Assembly: GCF_030246925.1 (NCBI RefSeq)
Contig: NZ_CP126740.1
Span: forward strand, 2,542,001 to 2,606,000
Length of the DNA: 64,000 bases
DNA from: Microbacterium sp. zg-Y625
GTDB lineage: Bacteria; Actinomycetota; Actinomycetes; Actinomycetales; Microbacteriaceae
Direction: 5' to 3'
Shown: positions 40,790-49,184 of the stretch, piece by piece
Numbering within the stretch: position 1 is the first letter of the stretch
Layout: the number at the start of each line of letters is the position of its first letter
The notes under the pieces: generated by a model
What the model saw: only the letters and a program-made list of their open reading frames with translations
Databases searched by the model: none
Told to the model about the DNA's origin: nothing
Made by a program: the position numbers and the translations under genes

Positions 40790-41485
40790 CTACGCGACGT
40801 CGGTGCCCGAAGCGTCGCGGGCGGCCAGCAGCGCACGCACGCGCACATAGATGAACCACGCCACACCGACGACGGCGGCGACGATCACGATGTACTGCAG
40901 CACGTCGGCATACGTCTCCACGACGTGCCACGACTCGCCCAGGAAGTATCCCGCCAGCACGAAGATGCTGTTCCAGATGAGGCTTCCGGCGAGGGTCAGC
41001 AGCCCGAAGCGCCACAGCGGCATGCGGGCGATGCCGGCGGGGATGGAGATGAGGCTGCGGAAGATCGGCAGCATGCGGCCGAAGAACACGGCCTTGCCGC
41101 CGTGCTTGTGGAACCACGCGATCGTGCGGTCGATGTCTTCGGGGTGCAGCAGCGGCATCTTGTCGGCGATGTACTTCAGCCGTCGGGCGCCGAGCCACGC
41201 CCCGATGCCATAGAGGACGAACGCCCCGACCACGGAGCCGGCAGTGGTCCAGAACAGGGCCTCGAAGAGCGTGAAGCCGCCGCGACTTGCCGCGAGTCCC
41301 GCCATCGGCAGGATGACTTCGCTGGGAAGCGGCGGAAAGAGGTTCTCGAGAGCGATCGCCGCACCGGCGCCGATCGGCCCGATGGTGTCCATGAGCGACA
41401 CCGTCCAGTCGGCCAGCGCGGTCAGCCAGGAGCCGCTCGAGGGGTCGGCGGAGGCGGCGGCGGTCGTCACGGCGGCAGTCGTCAT
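40790..41485 (-). CDS. DedA family membrane protein
   Basis: A 231-residue SNARE-associated/DedA protein with about five membrane segments. Family motifs are LENLFPPLPSEVILPMAG (residues 47-64), FYGIGAWLG-like GIGAWLGARR near 95, and FGRMLPIFRSLISIPAGIARM near 147, which holds the functionally important arginines. DedA proteins act as lipid (undecaprenyl phosphate or phosphatidylethanolamine) flippases or help keep proton-motive force. TACCGT lies 6 nt before the ATG. It is divergent from aspS. Confidence 0.9.
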   Translation of the reverse strand: MTTAAVTTAAASADPSSGSWLTALADWTVSLMDTIGPIGAGAAIALENLFPPLPSEVILPMAGLAASRGGFTLFEALFWTTAGSVVGAFVLYGIGAWLGARRLKYIADKMPLLHPEDIDRTIAWFHKHGGKAVFFGRMLPIFRSLISIPAGIARMPLWRFGLLTLAGSLIWNSIFVLAGYFLGESWHVVETYADVLQYIVIVAAVVGVAWFIYVRVRALLAARDASGTDVA

Positions 41486-41568
41486 ACCCCCACGGTAGGG
41501 AATACCGGGACGGAAAGCCTGGAGGAAGGCCCCGAATGCGGTCGGGATTGCGTTCAGGCCCGGCCACG

Positions 41569-41574
41569 TAGACT
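41569..41574 (+). promoter_or_regulatory. Candidate leaderless -10 element for aspS
   Basis: TAGACT ends 8 nt before the GTG at 41583. A TTGCGT at 41548-41553 is a possible but closely spaced -35 (15 bp). Confidence 0.45.
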
Positions 41575-41582
41575 GACTCTTT

Positions 41583-42935
41583 GTGAGTGAACGCGTTCTC
41601 GTCCAGCAGCTTCAGGGTCTCCCCGATGGGCCCGTCACGGTGTCCGGATGGGTGGAGACCGTCCGTGATCAGAAGAAGGTGCAGTTCGTCATCCTGCGCG
41701 ATGAGACGGGCGCTGTGCAGCTGGTCAATCCCGCGACGCGTCCGCCGGCCGCCGACGCGGTCGACGCCCCCGAGCAGGATGCCGATGCACTGGCGCTCAC
41801 CTCGCTCATCTCGGAGCTGACCACCGGCACGTTCCTCACCGTCACCGGCGAACTCAAGCACGATGAGCGCGTCAAGCTGGGCGGTGTCGAGATCAAGATC
41901 GGCTCGCTCGAGGTGGCATCCGCCGCTCTCCCCGAGACCCCCATCGCCGCTGACAGCGGCATGGACAAGCGCATGGACTGGCGGTTCCTGGACCTGCGCC
42001 AGCGCCGTAACAACCTGATCTTCCGCGTGCAGACGACCCTCGAGCACGCGATGCGCTCCTACTGGATCGAGCGCGACTACATCGAGGTGCACTCCCCCAA
42101 GCTCATGGCCTCCGCATCGGAGTCCAACGCCGAGCTGTTCGAGGTGCCCTACTTCGAGGACAAGACCGCGTACCTCGCGCAGTCGCCGCAGTTCTTCAAG
42201 CAGATGGCCCAGGTCGCCGGCTTCGGCAAGATCTTCGAGATCGCGCCCGCCTTCCGCGCCGACCCCTCGTTCACCAGCCGTCACGCGACCGAGTTCACCT
42301 CGATCGACGCCGAGATCAGCTGGATCGACTCGCACGAGGACGTCGCGGCGATGCAGGAGGAGCTGCTGCAGACGGCGATCCAGGCGGTCAAGGACAAGCA
42401 CGGCGCCGAGATCGAGGAGCTGTTCGGCATCGAGGTGCAGGTGCCGCAGATCCCGTTCCCCCGCATCCCGCTGGCCGAGGCTCTCGAGATCGTGAAGAGC
42501 CGCGGGTACGAGGTCCCTCGCACCGACGGCGACCTCGACCCCGAGGGCGAGCGTCAGATCTCCGCGTACGTCGAGGAGACCTACGGTCACCAGTTCGTCT
42601 TCATCACCGACTACCACCCCGAGATCCGCGCGTTCTACCACATGCGCGACGAGGAGACCGGGCTGACGAAGTCCTACGACCTGCTGTTCAAGGGCGTGGA
42701 GATCACCACCGGCGCGCAGCGCGAGCACCGCGTCGACGTGCTGATCGAGCAGGCCCGCGAGAAGGGCCTGGAGCCGGAGCACCTCGAGTTCTACTTCGAC
42801 TTCTTCCGCTACGGCGCCCCGCCCCACGGCGGCTTCGGCATGGGTCTCGCCCGCGTCATGATGCTGCTGCTGGGTCAGGACTCGATCCGCGAGGTCACCT
42901 ACCTCTTCCGCGGCCCCACGCGCCTGGCTCCCTGA
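41583..42935 (+). CDS. aspS: Aspartate--tRNA(Asp/Asn) ligase, archaeal-type (non-discriminating)
   Basis: A 450-residue class II aminoacyl-tRNA synthetase. The N-terminal OB fold (residues 1-115) contacts the anticodon. The catalytic domain has class II motif 1, motif 2 (FEIAPAFRADPSFTSRHATEF) and motif 3 (GGFGMGLARVMMLLLG). It lacks the GAD insertion of the 590-residue bacterial AspRS and so belongs to the short archaeal type, whose members usually charge both tRNA-Asp and tRNA-Asn; Asp-tRNA-Asn is then amidated by GatCAB. GatCAB genes are not in this window. A leaderless mRNA is likely. Confidence 0.9.
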   Translation: MSERVLVQQLQGLPDGPVTVSGWVETVRDQKKVQFVILRDETGAVQLVNPATRPPAADAVDAPEQDADALALTSLISELTTGTFLTVTGELKHDERVKLGGVEIKIGSLEVASAALPETPIAADSGMDKRMDWRFLDLRQRRNNLIFRVQTTLEHAMRSYWIERDYIEVHSPKLMASASESNAELFEVPYFEDKTAYLAQSPQFFKQMAQVAGFGKIFEIAPAFRADPSFTSRHATEFTSIDAEISWIDSHEDVAAMQEELLQTAIQAVKDKHGAEIEELFGIEVQVPQIPFPRIPLAEALEIVKSRGYEVPRTDGDLDPEGERQISAYVEETYGHQFVFITDYHPEIRAFYHMRDEETGLTKSYDLLFKGVEITTGAQREHRVDVLIEQAREKGLEPEHLEFYFDFFRYGAPPHGGFGMGLARVMMLLLGQDSIREVTYLFRGPTRLAP

Positions 42936-42965
42936 GCCGTCGCCGCGCGGCGCCGCGCTGACCGT

Positions 42966-43030
42966 GAGACCGCATCTGGCGGCCGAGACAGTGGTCGTTT
43001 CCCACGGTTTCGGCCGCCAGATGCGGTTTC
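42966..43030 (+). terminator. 24-bp hairpin between aspS and the Fur-family gene
   Basis: The left arm (42966-42989, containing ACCGCATCTGGCGGCCGA) and right arm (43007-43030) pair over 24 bp, with two G-U pairs when transcribed from the plus strand and a 17-nt loop. The right arm ends in GGTTTC inside the stop codon of the Fur gene. It probably terminates aspS transcription, and perhaps the converging transcript as well. Confidence 0.65.
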
Positions 43031-43526
43031 AGTGGTGGGGGGTCGCCGCGCACGCGGCGCACCGGCCGACGAGCGTGCTCTGATCCAGCGCCAGCGTGAA
43101 GCCGACCATGGCGCGCAGCATGCGGCTGGCGGTGCGCAGGGCCTCGGGCGGCAGCACGACCACGGCGCCGCAATCGACGCACTGGCCATGAAGGTGCCGG
43201 CGCCCGGCGGCCGTCGTGGCGAGGTGATACCGCGCGGCACCGCCCGGTGCGTGCTGGCGTGAGACGACACCGGATGCCGCGAGCAGGTCGAGGGTCCGAT
43301 ACACCGTCGCACGGTGCACGTCCCCCTCGCCGAGCAGGCTCGCGACCTCGTCGGCGGTCAGGTGGTCGGCGCGCGCGGCCAGCACCGTCAGCACCGCGCG
43401 CCGCGGTGCGGTGACTCGATCGCCGCGCATCCGCAACGCACCGATGGCCGCCCGAAGGTCGTCGCCGCGGGCTGCGGCGTGCAACGCGTCGTGCTCGAGA
43501 CCCACCCCCGGCTCGCCCATGCCCAC
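43029..43526 (-). CDS. Fur family metalloregulator
   Basis: A 165-residue Fur-type repressor. The winged helix (about residues 35-90) has HLTADEVASLL and DVHRATVYRTLDLLAASGVV. The zinc site of the dimerisation domain has two CxxC pairs (QCVDC and RCAAC), and a His-rich end (TPHH). It lies just downstream of the urease operon on the same strand, which makes nickel (Nur-type) or zinc (Zur-type) sensing plausible. GTG at 43526, or ATG at 43520. A GGTGTCACC palindrome stands directly upstream of the start. Confidence 0.85.
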   Translation of the reverse strand: MGMGEPGVGLEHDALHAAARGDDLRAAIGALRMRGDRVTAPRRAVLTVLAARADHLTADEVASLLGEGDVHRATVYRTLDLLAASGVVSRQHAPGGAARYHLATTAAGRRHLHGQCVDCGAVVVLPPEALRTASRMLRAMVGFTLALDQSTLVGRCAACAATPHH

Positions 43527-43528
43527 AT

Positions 43529-43586
43529 GGTGTCACCGCCCCGCGGCATCCTCTACCCCCAAGACAACGCGCAGGGCGGTGACACC
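43529..43586. promoter_or_regulatory. 13-bp inverted repeat between the urea transporter and Fur genes
   Basis: GGTGTCACCGCCC (43529-43541) and its exact complement (43574-43586) enclose 32 nt. On the minus strand it starts 2 nt after the urea transporter stop codon and ends 2 nt before the Fur start. Each arm contains a near-palindrome (GGTGTCACC / GGTGACACC). It may act as a terminator of the urease transcript, as a pair of operators for the Fur protein, or both. Confidence 0.5.
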
Positions 43587-43588
43587 GG

Positions 43589-44512
43589 TCACGCGCGCTT
43601 GAGCCCCGAGATGTAATGCGCGACGATGAGTGCCACCCAGGTGGTCAGAATGTACGGCCAGGTGTAGGTCTCCAACCCCGCGCGGTGCATGACGAGGGTC
43701 ACCACCGCCGTCACCACGATCCAGGGCAGCGAGTACAGCCACGAGCCGGTGGAGCTCTTCAGGAACGTCACCGCGAGCGCGATCGCGGTGAGCACGCCGG
43801 AGTAGTTGGCCAAGCCGTTGGCGATCTCGCTCCACGACTCCCCCATGGCGATCGCTGTGAGCGTGCCGACGACGGAGCCCATGACGGCCGCCAGTCCCAC
43901 CTTCCAGCTCGCGATGAACAGGCCCACGAGGATGACCGCTCCGCTGATGGGATTGTCCACCAGCACCACCTGCGACACGTTCGTCAGCAGCGAGAGGAAG
44001 AACGCCGCCACCGGCTCGTCGGGCAGGTCGGATGCCGGCGAATCGACCGCGAGGCTCAGCGTCGACAGCGCGATGATCGTCGCGACGATGACGAACGGCG
44101 CCGTCGTGTACGGCAGGTTGTAGACCTTCAGCGGCGTCTTGGTGAACAGGGCGTTGACCAGCCACGTCACCGGGCCGGTCGCGAGACCGCCGACGAAGGC
44201 GAGCACATACGACCACCATGCATCGCCGCCGAGCGCGGCGAAGACGGCCGCGCCCACGAGCGTGCCGCAGAAGGACTGCATGCCCGAGGCGACGCTGCTG
44301 GGGGGAAACCCCACCGCGCGACCGCCGAGCATCCCGCCGACGGCGCCTATCGCCGCCAGCACCCCCATGCGCCAGTCCGCGATGACGAAGGCGGCGAGCA
44401 CGAGGATGCCGGTGATGACGTTCTGCTGGAAGTAGATCTGTGACGGGCCGTGGAGAAACCCGAGCCCCCACTGGCTCGCGGAACCGCGCTTCTCGGTCTG
44501 CGTATCGGTCAT
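43589..44512 (-). CDS. Urea transporter (UT/SLC14 family)
   Basis: A 307-residue membrane protein made of two homologous halves, as in the bacterial urea channel of Desulfovibrio and mammalian UT proteins. About ten hydrophobic segments are seen, with matching landmarks such as QNVITGILVLAAF near the start and NPISGAVILVGLF in the second half, and the LPYTTAPFVI selectivity-filter-type stretch. It lets urea enter the cell for the urease encoded upstream on the same strand. The ATG at 44512 lies 22 bp after the ureD stop, so it is part of the urease operon. Confidence 0.88.
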   Translation of the reverse strand: MTDTQTEKRGSASQWGLGFLHGPSQIYFQQNVITGILVLAAFVIADWRMGVLAAIGAVGGMLGGRAVGFPPSSVASGMQSFCGTLVGAAVFAALGGDAWWSYVLAFVGGLATGPVTWLVNALFTKTPLKVYNLPYTTAPFVIVATIIALSTLSLAVDSPASDLPDEPVAAFFLSLLTNVSQVVLVDNPISGAVILVGLFIASWKVGLAAVMGSVVGTLTAIAMGESWSEIANGLANYSGVLTAIALAVTFLKSSTGSWLYSLPWIVVTAVVTLVMHRAGLETYTWPYILTTWVALIVAHYISGLKRA

Positions 44513-44534
44513 GACGATCCTCCCTGCCGAGCGG

Positions 44535-45563
44535 TCATTTCCTGACGAGCGGCGCCGGCCGCCCGGTGAGCAGTTCGTGAACGGCCGCCGCCGCCGCCGT
44601 ATGCACGGCGAGCGACGTGACGGTGTCATTTCCCGCGTAGCGCAGCCACGCCCCGGCATCCGCCGGCAAGACGCTGACCCCGAAGCGGACGCTGTCGTCG
44701 GCGGATGCCGCGACCACCTTCGCCACGGCATCGTGCAGTGCCGCCGCCACCCGCGCGGCGGGCTGCAGCGGGGTCACGACGTACAGCGACGACACGATGT
44801 CGCGGCCGCCCAGTACCGCGTCGCCTCCGACGCGACCGTCGCGCGGCACGAGCCGCACGCGGTCGATGGCGACGGGCTCGCCGCCGTGGTCGTCGGGACG
44901 GCGGACCTCGAGGTCGCTCGCATAGGCGCCGAAGGCGTAGCGCTCACCGCGCGTGAGGCGGCCGGCGTACACCGTCTCGCCCACCAGCAGGGTGGCATCC
45001 GGATGCACGCGTGCCGTCAACTGCTGATAGAAGCGCGAGTCGACATACGGGATGAGCGGGTCGGGGAGGTACTCCACGTATGCACCCTCGGCGACGTCGA
45101 TGTTCACGATCGACGTCGCGTAGCCCGAGACCATCCGGTACACCTTCGTGTGCGCCTGCGTCGTGATGAAGGCCGAGGTCCCCTGGCCGAAAGTGAGGTC
45201 CATGCGCTGCCGGTCGTTGTGCAGAATGCCGCCGCCGGTCGTGATGAGGTACGTGTACGGCATGTCGGGCCGCAGGGTGTTGTAGTACAGCGGCTTCATG
45301 ATCTGCAGCGGAGCCTTCTGGTAGTGATGCACCAGCTCCGTGCGCTGGGAGTCGCCCTGCCCGCGCAGCTCGAATCCGAGTTCGAGGATGCCGACTTTGC
45401 CCGGGCTCCCCACGGGCAGCGTGTAGCTCTCGGTGCCGTAGCGGGCCACCTCGATCGGAACGTGCTCCGGCTCGAAGTGGGCGGGCTGCAGCCGCGGCCC
45501 GCCGTAGAGCGGCTCCGGCGCCGACATCGCGGCATCCACCTCGCCCACCTCGAGATCGGTCAC
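44535..45563 (-). CDS. ureD: Urease accessory protein UreD
   Basis: A 342-residue accessory protein that with UreF and UreG forms the complex on apo-urease through which nickel is delivered. UreD features include ELVHHYQKAPLQIMKPLYYN, LITTGGGILHNDRQRMDLTF and HTKVYRM. The GTG at 45563 overlaps the ureG stop by 4 bp (GTGA) and is preferred over an ATG 10 codons upstream within ureG. It is longer than many UreD proteins (about 270 residues) because of a longer N-terminus and C-terminal half. Confidence 0.92.
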   Translation of the reverse strand: MTDLEVGEVDAAMSAPEPLYGGPRLQPAHFEPEHVPIEVARYGTESYTLPVGSPGKVGILELGFELRGQGDSQRTELVHHYQKAPLQIMKPLYYNTLRPDMPYTYLITTGGGILHNDRQRMDLTFGQGTSAFITTQAHTKVYRMVSGYATSIVNIDVAEGAYVEYLPDPLIPYVDSRFYQQLTARVHPDATLLVGETVYAGRLTRGERYAFGAYASDLEVRRPDDHGGEPVAIDRVRLVPRDGRVGGDAVLGGRDIVSSLYVVTPLQPAARVAAALHDAVAKVVAASADDSVRFGVSVLPADAGAWLRYAGNDTVTSLAVHTAAAAAVHELLTGRPAPLVRK

Positions 45564-46195
45564 GAGACCAGTTCGCCCGTCTTCGCGTGCCACACCGACA
45601 TGATGGTGTCGAAGAGCTCCTGCACCCCGGTGCCGTCGAGCGAGTTGGTGAGCACCACCGGCTTGCCGTTTCGCACCGCGTGGGCGTCGCGCTCCATGAC
45701 CGACAGATCGGTGCGCACATACTGCGCGATGTCGATCTTGTTGATCACCAGGATGTCGCTCTCAGTGATGCCGGGTCCGCGCTTGCGCGGCATCTTCTCC
45801 CCCTCCGAAGTGTCCAGGACGAACACGAACACGTCCGCCAGCGACGGCGAGAAGGTCAGCGTCAGGTTGTCGCCCCCGGACTCGTAGATCAGGGTGTCGA
45901 TGTCGGGGAAGCGCTCGAGCATCTCCTCACCCGCGGCGAGGTTCATCGTGGGGTCATCGCGCACCGCGGTGTGGGGGCACGCGCCCGTCTCGACGCCCAC
46001 GACGCGCTCAGGGTCCAGGATGCCGGCGAGTTCCCGCCGCACGTGGTGGGCGTCCTCCTGGGTGTAGATGTCGTTGGTGATGACGCCCGGGGTGCGGCCG
46101 GCGGCGATGAAGATGGGCACCAGCGCCTCGGTGAGCGCCGTCTTTCCCGACCCGACGGGGCCGCCGATTCCGACGCGCAGAACGTTGTCGCTCAT
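45560..46195 (-). CDS. ureG: Urease accessory GTPase UreG
   Basis: A 211-residue SIMIBI GTPase that hydrolyses GTP to transfer nickel into urease. The P-loop is GGPVGSGKT (residues 11-19), the metal-binding Cys-Pro-His motif is at 73-75 (GACPHTAVRDD), the G3 region is ESGGDNLTLTFSPSL and the base-specificity motif is NKID. The ATG at 46195 (MSDNVLRVGIGG) is chosen. No N-terminal His-rich extension is present, unlike UreG of organisms that lack UreE in some lineages. It follows ureF by 31 bp and overlaps ureD. Confidence 0.96.
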   Translation of the reverse strand: MSDNVLRVGIGGPVGSGKTALTEALVPIFIAAGRTPGVITNDIYTQEDAHHVRRELAGILDPERVVGVETGACPHTAVRDDPTMNLAAGEEMLERFPDIDTLIYESGGDNLTLTFSPSLADVFVFVLDTSEGEKMPRKRGPGITESDILVINKIDIAQYVRTDLSVMERDAHAVRNGKPVVLTNSLDGTGVQELFDTIMSVWHAKTGELVS

Positions 46196-46226
46196 GGGGT
46201 TCCTCTTTCCTTGCCTTCGTGTGCTC

Positions 46227-46952
46227 TCAGTTGGTGAACAGTCGCGCTTCGGCACGCTCGTGGCCGGCCGACATGATGTCGCCCATCGGCACGAAGCCGC
46301 CGATGTCGGCGACCGGGCGCACCAGCGCGTCTTCGGTCACCGCCTCGATGACCGGGTGCACCCGCCGGATCATCACCTGCGCCGACCGGTGGTCGGCCAG
46401 GCGAAGGCGCAGAGCGGCGAACGCGTAGCTCGCCGCGAAGGCGAAGAGGTCCGCCGCCACCGCCGCGGCGATGGGCACCTGTTCCGCCGCGTAGCAGACC
46501 GCCGTCACGACGGGCTGGCAGCCCGGCGTGCGGCGCTGCTTCACCCGGGCGGCCCAGGCGGCGATGTCGTCGGCACCTGGCGTCCCCGCGAAGATCTCCG
46601 CGGTGATGTCGGCCAGCTGCCTTCCGCTGCGCACGCTGGACGTGCGCAGCTCCGCGTTCAGCTTCGACGCGAACAGCACCCGGTCGACCTCGGCCACGGC
46701 ATCCCACTCGCCGCGGGACGCGCATCCGTGCGCCCGGGCGAGCGCCGTGGCGTCGCCCGGCCCCACAGAAGAGATCAACAGGTCCTCGAGCAGGTCGCCC
46801 ACCGTGCCGGCATCCACGAGCCCGGCCTGGTGGAACCCCTCCAGGCCGTGCGACATCGTGTAGAAGCCACTGGGGAACGCGGAGTCGGTCAGTTGCAGGC
46901 CGACCAGCAGCGGTGCCACCGCCGACCCCGCGCTCGCGGTCGTGGTCGTCAT
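46227..46952 (-). CDS. ureF: Urease accessory protein UreF
   Basis: A 241-residue all-helical protein that bridges UreD and UreG and gates GTP hydrolysis. Conserved parts are QLTDSAFPSGFYTMSHGLEG at residues 19-38 and the central DRVLFASKLNAELRTSSVRSGRQ stretch (split: DRVLFASKLNAELR and SSVRSGRQL), followed by AVCYAAEQVPIAAAVAADLFAF-type helices. The length is typical. It starts 11 bp after the ureC stop in the operon order A, CbiX-like, B, C, F, G, D, transporter. Confidence 0.92.
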   Translation of the reverse strand: MTTTTASAGSAVAPLLVGLQLTDSAFPSGFYTMSHGLEGFHQAGLVDAGTVGDLLEDLLISSVGPGDATALARAHGCASRGEWDAVAEVDRVLFASKLNAELRTSSVRSGRQLADITAEIFAGTPGADDIAAWAARVKQRRTPGCQPVVTAVCYAAEQVPIAAAVAADLFAFAASYAFAALRLRLADHRSAQVMIRRVHPVIEAVTEDALVRPVADIGGFVPMGDIMSAGHERAEARLFTN

Positions 46953-46962
46953 ATCGTGGCGA

Positions 46963-48687
46963 TCACGTGAGGAAGAACAGCTGTGTCAGCGGCAGCGTCT
47001 GGGCCGGTTCGATCTCTGCCGGGACCCCGTCCAGCGACACCCGGTAGGTCTCCGGATCGACCGTGACCTCAGGGGTCTCGCTGTTGCGCACCATGCTGCT
47101 CTTGCCGATCGACCGCGTGTTGCGGACGGGCAGGATCTGGCTCTTCAGCCCGAGCTTCTCGGGCACCCCCTTCTCGATCGACACCTTCGACACGAACGTC
47201 GCACGCGTCTCGTGCAGCGGTTGCGGCAGAGCGCCGAACGCCGGCCGGAAGTACACCGGCTGAGGCGTCGGGAGCGACGCGTTGGGGTCACCCATCAGGC
47301 CCCAGTTGATCAGCCCGCCCTTGATGACCACCTTCGGCTTCGCCGCGAACGTGTCCACCGGCCACAGCACGATGTCGGCCATCTTGCCGGTCTCGAGAGA
47401 CCCGACGTAGTCCGAGATTCCGTGCGTGATGGCGGGGTTGATGGTCACCTTCGCGAGATACCGGAGCACCCGGAAGTTGTCGTTGTCCTCGGCATCCTCC
47501 GGCAGCTTGCCGCGCTTGTCCTTGCAGTGGTGCGCCGTCTGGAACGCCCTCGTCACCGACTCGCCGATACGGCCCATGGCCTGCGAATCCGACGAGAACA
47601 TCGAGATGACCCCCATGTCCTGCAGGACGGTCTCTGCCGAGATCGTCTCGGCGCGCACCCGCGAGTCGGCGAACGCGACGTCCTCCGGCGCGTCGTACGA
47701 GAGGTGGTGGCACACCATCACCATGTCCAGCAGCTCGTCGACGGAGTTGACCGTGTAAGGCAGGGTGGGATTCGTCGAGGACGGCAGCACGTTGGACTGG
47801 CCCGCGATCTTCATGATGTCCGGGGCGTGTCCACCGCCGGCACCCTCGGTGTGGTACGTGTGGATCGTCCGGCCGTTGATCGCCGAGATGGTGTTCTCCA
47901 CGAATCCCGACTCGTTCAGGCTGTCGGTGTGGATGGCGACCTGGATGTCGTACTCGTCGGCGATCTGCAACGCCATGTCGATGGCGGCCGGAGTCGTTCC
48001 CCAGTCCTCGTGCACCTTCAGCCCACCCGCGCCGGCCTCCACCTGGTCGATGAGCGCCTGCGGCAGCGAGCTGTTGCCCTTGCCGTGGATGCCCACGTTG
48101 ATGGGGAGGTCGTCCCACGCCTGCAGCATGCGGTGGATGTTCCACGTGCCCGGGGTGCAGGTCGTGCCGTTGGTGCCGTCCGTCGGGCCGGTCCCACCGC
48201 CGAAGAGCGTGGTGATGCCGTTGGACAGCGCGTTGTACACCTGCTGCGGGGAGATGAAGTGCACGTGCGGGTCCATCGCGCCGGCGGTGGCGATGAGGTG
48301 CTCACCGGCGATCACCTCGGTGCCGGGGCCGACGACGAGGTGCGGATCGACGCCCTTCTGCGTCTGCGGGTTGCCGGACTTCCCGATGCCGGCGATCTTG
48401 CCGTCCCGCACGCCGATGTCTGCTTTGACGATGCCGAGGATGGCATCCATGACGATCACGTTCGTGATCACGAGATCGAGCGATCCCTGCGAGGAGCTGG
48501 CCTGAGGGTCTGATCCCATGCCGTCGCGGGCGGACTTGCCGCCGCCGTACACGACCTCGTCGCCGTAGCTGTCTGCGGCGTAGTCCTTCTCGATCTCGAT
48601 GACGAGATTCGTGTCCGCCAGATGCACGCGGTCGCCGACGGTCGGGCCGAAGAGGTCGGTGTACTGCTTCTTGGAGATGATGGCCAT
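46963..48687 (-). CDS. ureC: Urease subunit alpha
   Basis: A 574-residue catalytic subunit of urease, which hydrolyses urea to ammonia and carbamate at a dinuclear nickel centre. All ligands are present: H141 and H143, the carbamylated K224 in [11 protein letters not shown]253, H279 and D367 in FSSDSQAMG, plus the catalytic flap histidine H327 in VCHHLS. Every position is shifted by exactly +7 relative to the well-known Klebsiella numbering. The ATG at 48687 lies 2 bp after the ureB stop. Longer in-frame starts run through ureB. Confidence 0.98.
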   Translation of the reverse strand: MAIISKKQYTDLFGPTVGDRVHLADTNLVIEIEKDYAADSYGDEVVYGGGKSARDGMGSDPQASSSQGSLDLVITNVIVMDAILGIVKADIGVRDGKIAGIGKSGNPQTQKGVDPHLVVGPGTEVIAGEHLIATAGAMDPHVHFISPQQVYNALSNGITTLFGGGTGPTDGTNGTTCTPGTWNIHRMLQAWDDLPINVGIHGKGNSSLPQALIDQVEAGAGGLKVHEDWGTTPAAIDMALQIADEYDIQVAIHTDSLNESGFVENTISAINGRTIHTYHTEGAGGGHAPDIMKIAGQSNVLPSSTNPTLPYTVNSVDELLDMVMVCHHLSYDAPEDVAFADSRVRAETISAETVLQDMGVISMFSSDSQAMGRIGESVTRAFQTAHHCKDKRGKLPEDAEDNDNFRVLRYLAKVTINPAITHGISDYVGSLETGKMADIVLWPVDTFAAKPKVVIKGGLINWGLMGDPNASLPTPQPVYFRPAFGALPQPLHETRATFVSKVSIEKGVPEKLGLKSQILPVRNTRSIGKSSMVRNSETPEVTVDPETYRVSLDGVPAEIEPAQTLPLTQLFFLT

Positions 48688-48689
48688 GG

Positions 48690-49163
48690 CTACTTGCTCC
48701 CCTTCTCGCTTCCGGATGCGTTCTCGTTCGCTGTTCCGTTTTCGGATGTCTTCGTCGTCTTGGCCGCAGCGTCCGAGGTGCTGTCGGCTTCGCCGTCCTG
48801 GTACCCGCGCTCGGCGAGGAGCTTCAGCGCCTCGACCTTCGTCTGCGGCGCATCGAGGCCGCCGTTGACGAAACCGTTGAAGCCGACGATGCGGCGAGCG
48901 CCGGCGAAGGCGACGAGGGTGACCTGCTTGGTCTCCCCCGGCTCGAAGCGCACTCCGCTGCCGGCGGGGATGTCGAGGTGCATGCCCCACGCCTGCTCGC
49001 GCGGGAAGCGCATGGCGGAGTTGACCTCGAAGAAGTGGAAGTGCGAGCCGATCTGCACCGGCCGGTCCCCCGTGTTGGTGACGTTCATCGTCACCGAGGG
49101 CCGGCCTGCGTTGATCTCGATGGTGTCGGTGCCGTGGTGGTAGCCGGGGCGTCTGCTGAGCAT
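48690..49163 (-). CDS. ureB: Urease subunit beta with a long C-terminal tail
   Basis: A 157-residue protein. Residues 1-105 are a normal UreB ([37 protein letters not shown] and [10 protein letters not shown] blocks). From about residue 112 a tail of roughly 45 residues extends it, dominated by Ser, Thr, Ala, Glu, Lys and Asn and probably disordered. UreB is usually 100-110 residues, so the tail is unusual. It lies between the CbiX-like gene (21-bp gap) and ureC (2-bp gap). Confidence 0.93.
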   Translation of the reverse strand: MLSRRPGYHHGTDTIEINAGRPSVTMNVTNTGDRPVQIGSHFHFFEVNSAMRFPREQAWGMHLDIPAGSGVRFEPGETKQVTLVAFAGARRIVGFNGFVNGGLDAPQTKVEALKLLAERGYQDGEADSTSDAAAKTTKTSENGTANENASGSEKGSK

Positions 49164-49184
49164 GATGTTCCCTCCGGATAGGAC

